Origin: Promethearchaeota archaeon
GTDB lineage: Archaea; Asgardarchaeota; Lokiarchaeia; Sigyniarchaeales; SOKP01
DNA length: 10,541 bases
Direction of reading: 5' to 3'
Assembly: GCA_016840695.1 (NCBI GenBank)
Contig: JAEORV010000022.1
Span: 1-10,541 of the forward strand
The notes under the pieces were generated by a model. That model had not been told where the DNA came from. It saw only the letters and a list, made by a program, of their open reading frames with translations, and searched no databases. Position 1 is the stretch's first letter. Each line of letters begins with the position of its first letter. This document shows positions 6,249 to 10,541 of the stretch, in pieces. The position numbers and the translations under genes are program-made.

Positions 6249-6832
6249 CCCATTCATTGCATAGAATAGGCGCCGTTAACGATTTAAAAGGAGATTACGT
6301 TGTGTTGGCGTGTCTTGCCAAAGGCATTAATAGAGAATCGCCGGAAGCTAGACAAAGCATTATAAAAATAGCTAAAATCTTTAAAGGACACGATCCCATA
6401 AATTTAATTCCGGAATTCACCTGGACAATATCTCCTGTAGTAACAGCTGCCTTTAACAATATTAGCGTGGTGAAGAAGGTAATACAAGCGCTGAAAAAAG
6501 AGGATTTAGGGATTTCAATAGTCATCAGTGGTTTAATATCCGAAGTCCAAACAGCTATGAAAGATGTTGGTTTACAAATGCATACCGTCCATTTATCGTT
6601 AGGAACATTTGGCAAGAAAGAACTCTTGCCCACCGAAGAAGAAATACTTGAAATCACGACAATGTGTGGGCATCATTGTATTTCTCCTCAATCCGTGTTG
6701 CATCAATTGGAGCGGATTAAGAACGGAAAAACTACTGCTGAAAAAGCAGCAGAAAAATTATCAAAACCCTGCGTTTGCGGGATTTTTAACACCGAAAGAG
6801 CAACTTCGCTCTTGAAGAAGTTGGTAAAGTGA
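6245..6832 (+). CDS. Conserved protein with a CGHHC...CVCG cysteine signature, partner of the ferredoxin-domain protein
   Basis: A soluble 195-residue protein that begins THSLHRIG and has an alpha/beta central part, with hydrophobic strands such as ISIVISGLI (90-98). The C-terminal third carries Cys141-Gly-His-His-Cys145 and, after an amphipathic helix pair, Cys176-Val-Cys178-Gly. Four cysteines and two histidines in this pattern could bind a [4Fe-4S] cluster or zinc. From memory, similar proteins with MCGHG...KPCVCGxFN ends occur in anaerobic bacteria next to the same kind of ferredoxin gene, but the family has no function known to me. The ATG overlaps the preceding stop (ATGA) and is served by GGAGGG. 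The pair is most likely an oxidoreductase or electron-transfer module. A TTG or GTG alternative start is not needed. Confidence 0.85.
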   Translation: MTHSLHRIGAVNDLKGDYVVLACLAKGINRESPEARQSIIKIAKIFKGHDPINLIPEFTWTISPVVTAAFNNISVVKKVIQALKKEDLGISIVISGLISEVQTAMKDVGLQMHTVHLSLGTFGKKELLPTEEEILEITTMCGHHCISPQSVLHQLERIKNGKTTAEKAAEKLSKPCVCGIFNTERATSLLKKLVK

Positions 6833-6857
6833 ACATTATAATACAAGGAATCATGAA

Positions 6858-6888
6858 TTTATATAGTGTGAGGTTGAATCTTAATTAG
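6858..6888 (+). promoter_or_regulatory. AT-rich promoter candidates for the M28 peptidase operon
   Basis: Two TATA-like elements lie in the 78-base gap after the CGHHC gene: TTTATATAG (6858-6866) and TTAATTAG (6881-6888). The second is centred about 26 bases before the ATG at 6911 and would give a leaderless transcript. The first would give a leader of about 22 bases. Confidence 0.3.
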
Positions 6889-6910
6889 AAAATAACAAGA
6901 ATTGATATCT

Positions 6911-8197
6911 ATGAAAGTGGAAATTTCTAAAGAATTGGACGATTATATGTATGGCTTTGTGAAGAAAGTAATTGACGAAGTAGGGCCAAGAATGCCGTGT
7001 AGTCCGCAAGAAGCAAAAGCAGCTCAAATTATAAAAGAAGAATTCGAGAAAACGTGCGACGATGTAGCCGTGGAACCTTTTACATGCCATCCGAAAGCGT
7101 TTTTAGGGTGGATAAAAGTTGACGTGATCATGGTTTCCATCTCGCTTGTCCTGTATCTAATAATGCAATTCCTCATGGATCATGTATTGCTTTTAATTTT
7201 TGCCATCCTTTCTTCAATTTTAGCGTTTTTACCCATTCTTGTAGTGCGCCAAGAATTCTTCAATTACAAAGAGTTCATAGATCCACTGTTTCGCAAGAAA
7301 TCGTCTCAAAACGTCGTTGGAAGCTTTAAACCAAAGGGAGAACTCAAAAAAATATTAATTTTTTCGAGCCACATGGATACGGCTTTAGAGTTTACTTTAT
7401 TGAAACTCATGGGGTGGATTTTCATTCCCGTTGCGTTCATAGGGGTATTTACGATGCTCATCTGGTTAATTTTATCGCTCTTTAATCTCGGTTTTATCCT
7501 GTTCGGATTTTTAGCCTTGAAGTCGTTTTTCCTTCCTATCGTAATATGGCTATTAATAATTGGAGTACCATGTCTTGTTACCCTGTTCTTTTTTGTTCCG
7601 CTCGGAGATAAGGGAAATGTCGTCCCGGGAGCAGTTGATAACATGAGTAGTTGTGCTATCGTACAAGCGTTAGCTCGTTATTTAAAGGATAATAGAGAAA
7701 TAATTCCTGATAACACCGAAGTAAGACTCATAAGTTTTGGAAGCGAAGAGAGTGGGTTGCGAGGGAGTTATAGATACGCTGCTGCTCATCTCGACGAATT
7801 AAAGAAAAATGATGCCAATGTGGTCAACATGGACGGCATTGAGACACCTGATGGATTCCACATCGTAGAGTATGAACCAACTACAAAAACTCGGCACTCC
7901 GAAGAAGTCGTCCAAAAACTGATTATTGCAGCTCAAGACGTAGGCATTGACGCCCCACGCTTTGGTGCGGGCAAGTTAGAAAAATCAGTGGGCAAATTTA
8001 GCGGTGGATCCGATGCCGCTGCATTTTCTAAAGCGGGGATAAAAGCAGCTTTCATAAATTCAGCGGATTGGAAAAATCGCTCGACTTATTACCACCAATC
8101 AACCGACACTCTCGATAAAATCAAGGAAGGAACGCTCGAGAAAACCTTACAAATTTGCATCTCGTTTATCATGAATGAAAAAAAGGCAGGAAAATAA
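6911..8197 (+). CDS. Membrane-anchored M28-family zinc metallopeptidase (aminopeptidase-like)
   Basis: M28 enzymes use two zinc ions to remove N-terminal residues or cut small peptides. All expected ligands are visible (numbered from the TTG at 6902, 431 residues): His157 with Asp159 in SSHMD, bridging Asp246 in GAVDN, the catalytic pair Glu282-Glu283 in GSEESG, Asp311 in NMDG, and His398 in YYHQSTD. GGSDAAAF (368-375) is also typical. Hydrophobic segments fall near 73-92, 94-114, 174-198, 197-208 and 210-232. The later ones lie between the first His and the bridging Asp, inside the catalytic domain, so the fold is split by membrane helices. ATG 6911 (MKVEIS) is preferred to TTG 6902, since TTG is a poor start and no Shine-Dalgarno sequence supports it. 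The stop overlaps the next start by one base (TAATG), so the two genes are coupled. The natural substrate is unknown. Confidence 0.92.
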   Translation: MKVEISKELDDYMYGFVKKVIDEVGPRMPCSPQEAKAAQIIKEEFEKTCDDVAVEPFTCHPKAFLGWIKVDVIMVSISLVLYLIMQFLMDHVLLLIFAILSSILAFLPILVVRQEFFNYKEFIDPLFRKKSSQNVVGSFKPKGELKKILIFSSHMDTALEFTLLKLMGWIFIPVAFIGVFTMLIWLILSLFNLGFILFGFLALKSFFLPIVIWLLIIGVPCLVTLFFFVPLGDKGNVVPGAVDNMSSCAIVQALARYLKDNREIIPDNTEVRLISFGSEESGLRGSYRYAAAHLDELKKNDANVVNMDGIETPDGFHIVEYEPTTKTRHSEEVVQKLIIAAQDVGIDAPRFGAGKLEKSVGKFSGGSDAAAFSKAGIKAAFINSADWKNRSTYYHQSTDTLDKIKEGTLEKTLQICISFIMNEKKAGK

Positions 8198-9105
8198 TGA
8201 ATGCAGGGTTATTAGGGTATCTAAAGAATCAATTCGAGATTAACCCGCTAAACCGTCTTCCGGAGGAATATGGTGGGGGGTGGATCTTCTCCGATCCTCT
8301 GATTGGCGTGGCTCGTGGTGACGATCATATCTTTCAAAAGTTTAAAGAAGTCGTCGATCAAGAGCACATGACCCCGCTTGAATTGTGGGTAGCTGAAGGA
8401 AAGAATGAGGTTGCCCCCTCAGAACTTCGGGTTGTTTCAATAGTTTTTCCTTATGTTGACGAAATTCGCAAGGGAAGTAAAAACTGGACGAAAAAAGGCA
8501 GGACTTTATTGCCCGCAGAAATTTATTGCGTTGGTAGGAATTACGCTAATGAATTTAAACAAGACATGTGTAGAAAACTAATTGAGTATTTCAAGGAAAA
8601 AGGTTACCAAGCAGTAGCGGGGATGCTCAGCGAAGCGTATAGTCTTCGAACGATAAATAAGTTTTATTCTACTTGGTCTGAACGCCACACGGCATTTGCT
8701 ACGGGTTTAGGAACCTTCAGCTTGCACGAAGGGCTCATCACTGAAGCGGGCTGTAACGTAAGGCTTGCATCCGTAGTAACTAATGCTCCCCTTGAGGTAA
8801 CGCCAAGAAAAAGCGACGATCCGTACGCAAATTGCCTCTACTACGCAAAAGGAACGTGTAGAAAGTGCGAAGAAAATTGTCCTGGTAATGCCATTACGGC
8901 AGAAGGGCACGATAAGAACCAATGCTATTATTATGGCCGGATAGTTGCGAGAAAAATATTGTTCAAAATTAGACCGATTTTAAAACCACATTGGCGTCGC
9001 ATTGACTATGTTGTGAAAGAACAAGAACCCCCTGTAGGATGCGGATTTTGCCAGTTTAACGTTCCCTGCATGAATAAAAATCCAATGGCTGAGTTAAAGA
9101 AATAA
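8197..9105 (+). CDS. QueG-like (epoxyqueuosine reductase/reductive dehalogenase superfamily) iron-sulfur protein
   Basis: A 302-residue protein whose C-terminal half resembles the cobalamin- and Fe-S-binding core of QueG and reductive dehalogenases. SERHTAFATGLGTFSLHEGL (161-180) followed by ITEAGCNVRLASVVTN matches the QueG pattern of a Gly-Leu-Gly segment before the Fe-S domain. Cluster motifs are Cys221-x2-Cys224-x3-Cys228-Pro, then Cys243, then Cys282-x2-Cys285-x5-Cys291. The last spacing differs from the usual CxxCxxxCP, and an extra Cys213 precedes the first motif. No C-terminal HEAT-repeat domain of bacterial QueG is present. From memory, many archaeal and clostridial proteins of this length are annotated only as Fe-S or epoxyqueuosine reductase-like, and since archaea generally lack queuosine synthesis, the true substrate is probably something else. 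The start overlaps the peptidase stop by one base. Confidence 0.85.
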   Translation: MNAGLLGYLKNQFEINPLNRLPEEYGGGWIFSDPLIGVARGDDHIFQKFKEVVDQEHMTPLELWVAEGKNEVAPSELRVVSIVFPYVDEIRKGSKNWTKKGRTLLPAEIYCVGRNYANEFKQDMCRKLIEYFKEKGYQAVAGMLSEAYSLRTINKFYSTWSERHTAFATGLGTFSLHEGLITEAGCNVRLASVVTNAPLEVTPRKSDDPYANCLYYAKGTCRKCEENCPGNAITAEGHDKNQCYYYGRIVARKILFKIRPILKPHWRRIDYVVKEQEPPVGCGFCQFNVPCMNKNPMAELKK

Positions 9106-9115
9106 AAAATCTAAA

Positions 9116-9121
9116 TTTTTT
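9116..9121 (+). terminator. Short oligo-T tract after the Fe-S protein gene
   Basis: Six T residues lie 11 bases after the TAA stop in a very AT-rich stretch. They could end the peptidase/Fe-S transcript before the next promoter. Confidence 0.4.
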
Positions 9122-9132
9122 CAATAAGCAAC

Positions 9133-9140
9133 TTTTATTA
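9133..9140 (+). promoter_or_regulatory. TATA-like box for the enoyl-CoA hydratase gene
   Basis: TTTTATTA is centred about 28 bases before the ATG at 9165, predicting a leaderless transcript. TATATACT at 9149-9156 looks more TATA-like in sequence but is too close to the start to serve it. Confidence 0.4.
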
Positions 9141-9164
9141 AGCAAACTATATACTCTTTATCTT

Positions 9165-9998
9165 ATGAAATTCGAACAACTTATTTATGAGGAAAAGGAT
9201 AAAACGGCGTGGATAACATTGAATAGACCAGCTAAAATGAACGCGTTAAGCATGGCATTGTCTGATGAAATTGTTACCGCCGTGGATATGGTCCAAAATT
9301 CTAAAAGGATTAAATTTTTGGTGTTTAAGGGGGCAGGAAATAATTTTTGCGTGGGAGACGATATTTCTGAAATGCCAAGGTGGGGCGATGCGAATGGAAT
9401 CATGCGACGGGCTCGATATTACCAGAGCATGGCAAATAAAATAGAGGAATTGGATAAGATCACGATAGCCGCAGTCGATGGTTACGCAGTTGGAGGGGGA
9501 CTTGAAATCACAATGGCGGTTGATTTCGTAATAGCGACAGAGCGCTCGAAATGGGGCATGCCAGAAGTTGATGTGGGAATCACCCCTGGATGGGGGGGGA
9601 CAACAAGGCTAGCCCGTCTGATTGGGAGAAGAAGAGCGAAAGAAATCAACATACTTGGCGCCCTTCATTCCGGGAAAAAGGCAGTGGAATGGAATTTATG
9701 GAACAGGCTCGTACCTAACGACCAACTCGACAACGAGGTCGAAAAACTTTTAGAACTCCTTAAGGTTAAGAATCAACAAGCAATGCGGCAATTAAAGTTC
9801 ATCATCAACCGAGGAGTGGAATGCGATCTTTATACCGCTCAAGGATTTGAAGCCTTATCAGGAGCGTTGACGGGAGCAGTTAACGGGATGTGGAAAATAA
9901 AAGACGCAGATCAAGCGAAAGGAATCATGGGTTTCATGAGAAAGGATGGAACTTGGGAAACTAGAAGGGATTTGGCAAAGGATTTCTGGGTTGATTAA
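9165..9998 (+). CDS. Enoyl-CoA hydratase/isomerase (crotonase) family protein
   Basis: Crotonases bind acyl-CoA thioesters and most often add water to the 2,3 double bond in fatty-acid or aromatic-acid degradation. The 277-residue protein is full length for the family. CoA/oxyanion-hole segments are NNFCVGDDI (59-67) and DGYAVGGGLEITMAVD (105-120). Glu114 and Glu134 (in KWGMPEVDVGITPGWGGT) match the two catalytic glutamates of rat mitochondrial enoyl-CoA hydratase, so hydratase activity is plausible. The C-terminal region carries QQAMRQLKFIINRG and ends GTWETRRDLAKDFWVD, a tail I cannot assign to a subfamily. Substrate chain length, or an aromatic substrate, cannot be read from sequence. It has its own TATA-like box and is probably a separate transcript from the peptidase operon. 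No other beta-oxidation gene is present in the window. Confidence 0.93.
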   Translation: MKFEQLIYEEKDKTAWITLNRPAKMNALSMALSDEIVTAVDMVQNSKRIKFLVFKGAGNNFCVGDDISEMPRWGDANGIMRRARYYQSMANKIEELDKITIAAVDGYAVGGGLEITMAVDFVIATERSKWGMPEVDVGITPGWGGTTRLARLIGRRRAKEINILGALHSGKKAVEWNLWNRLVPNDQLDNEVEKLLELLKVKNQQAMRQLKFIINRGVECDLYTAQGFEALSGALTGAVNGMWKIKDADQAKGIMGFMRKDGTWETRRDLAKDFWVD

Positions 9999-10007
9999 AA
10001 ATGTTGA

Positions 10008-10015
10008 TATAAATT
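10008..10015 (+). promoter_or_regulatory. TATA box for the partial membrane-protein gene at the right edge
   Basis: TATAAATT is centred about 22 bases before the ATG at 10033, so the transcript would start at or just after that ATG, at the short end of archaeal spacing. It lies 10 bases after the hydratase stop codon. Confidence 0.45.
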
Positions 10016-10032
10016 AAATCAGTGAAAAAGAG

Positions 10033-10541
10033 ATGTACAAGGATATTGATGATGTAGAAGAAGCATATGCCAAGGCGAAGAAGATCTATATAGAACTAGA
10101 AGAACAACTCTCAGTAGATGGCTTATCAAAGCAAGAAAAGGGAGAGTTGAAGGTGAAGAGAAAGGCACTAGTAAAGGATTTGATGGTTTTGGAAAAAATC
10201 CTTGCCCTGGAAAATAAAACTACGATGAATGAGGGAGGAGAAAACAGAAAGTGGATTCCATATAGCACGAAGAAAACAGCAACTTTCAAAATAATTGGAT
10301 ATTTAATGTTTCAATTTATGCTTTTAATATTCCAGATAGTTTCTCTTAATAAGGCTATTGGTGCTATAGCTGTATATACCTCGATCGTTTTCCTTATCAT
10401 ATCAATCCTTACTATCCTATTAGCTCGTAAATCAAATAGACCAATGTGGACGGAAAATAAAGAAAAGATCGAAAAAACTCTATTCAAGATAATAATTCTG
10501 TTGACGATTGTAAATCTCTTATTAGGAGTGATTATACTTAT
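10033..10541 (+). CDS. Membrane protein of unknown function with a charged N-terminal helix, 3'-truncated by the window
   Basis: An open frame of 169 codons from ATG 10033 with no stop before the window end. Residues 1-61 are highly charged and helical, with a Lys/Glu pattern typical of a coiled coil (around ELEEQLSVDGLSKQEKGELK, 21-40). Residues 62-83 form a polar linker. Hydrophobic segments follow near 84-105, 109-132 and 150-169, the last running off the end. I recognise no family and see no enzymatic motif. The overall plan, a charged cytoplasmic region followed by several membrane helices, is like that of the membrane protein at 1248-2522, but the sequences do not look related. The start is supported by the TATA box just upstream; the GTG at 10022 is out of frame. 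Confidence 0.75.
   Translation, partial: MYKDIDDVEEAYAKAKKIYIELEEQLSVDGLSKQEKGELKVKRKALVKDLMVLEKILALENKTTMNEGGENRKWIPYSTKKTATFKIIGYLMFQFMLLIFQIVSLNKAIGAIAVYTSIVFLIISILTILLARKSNRPMWTENKEKIEKTLFKIIILLTIVNLLLGVIIL

Noticed and set aside
5747..6253. 168-codon open frame on the - strand opposite the ferredoxin gene
   Set aside because: It lies almost wholly within the better-supported + strand gene, whose cysteine motifs and conserved blocks are clear. The antisense translation is Ser/Thr/Pro-rich with no motif.
7306..7644. 112-codon open frame on the - strand within the peptidase gene
   Set aside because: Antisense to the membrane-helix part of the M28 gene; low-complexity shadow with no family resemblance.
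8197..9105. Calling this gene a true queG or a reductive dehalogenase
   Set aside because: There is no HEAT domain, no Tat signal and no full dehalogenase length, and the last cysteine motif is altered. Only superfamily membership is supported.
9165..9998. Assigning the crotonase to an aromatic-degradation or dienoyl-CoA subfamily
   Set aside because: The visible residues define only the general crotonase fold and the two hydratase glutamates; no other pathway gene is nearby.
1..10541. CRISPR arrays, transposons, integrase/attachment sites, tRNA genes
   Set aside because: No repeat-spacer pattern, terminal inverted repeats with transposase, or tRNA consensus arms were found on reading either strand.

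Overview
The window looks like a piece of an AT-rich archaeal chromosome. Three things support this. The prolyl-tRNA synthetase is of the archaeal/eukaryotic type, with a C-terminal cysteine-rich domain and a terminal Tyr. Most genes have a TATA-like box centred about 25-30 bases before the preferred start codon and no Shine-Dalgarno sequence, as in leaderless archaeal transcripts. Oligo-T tracts follow several genes. The ferredoxins, radical-free Fe-S proteins and CoA chemistry suggest an anaerobe. An Asgard (Lokiarchaeia-like) or related lineage is my best guess from the general look of the membrane proteins, but this is memory-based and weak.

Left part (1-2522): two paralogous six-helix membrane proteins of unknown function lie in tandem on the + strand. 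The first may be cut by the window edge. Between them, on the - strand, is a 54-residue helix-turn-helix ORF (927-1091) that has no ATG, GTG or TTG start. A perfect 12-bp palindrome sits at its expected transcription start.

Middle part (2519-5389): a - strand prolyl-tRNA synthetase gene has a stop codon that overlaps the stop of the second membrane gene within one TTAA. It diverges from an OsmC-family gene across a short, nearly symmetrical AT-rich box that could serve both directions. The OsmC gene converges on a - strand gene for a lysine-rich helical protein of unknown function, with a small hairpin between the two stops.

Right part (5523-10541, all + strand): a translationally coupled pair encodes a two-cluster ferredoxin-domain protein and a partner with a CGHHC...CVC cysteine signature. 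A second coupled pair follows: a membrane-anchored M28 zinc metallopeptidase and a QueG-like Fe-S protein. Next are a complete enoyl-CoA hydratase/isomerase with both catalytic glutamates, and a multi-helix membrane protein with a charged N-terminal helix that runs off the window end.

No RNA genes, insertion sequences, CRISPR arrays or phage genes were seen. The genes do not form one obvious pathway. The parts most likely to repay study are the ferredoxin/CGHHC pair, the start-less HTH gene between the membrane paralogues, and the M28/Fe-S couple.
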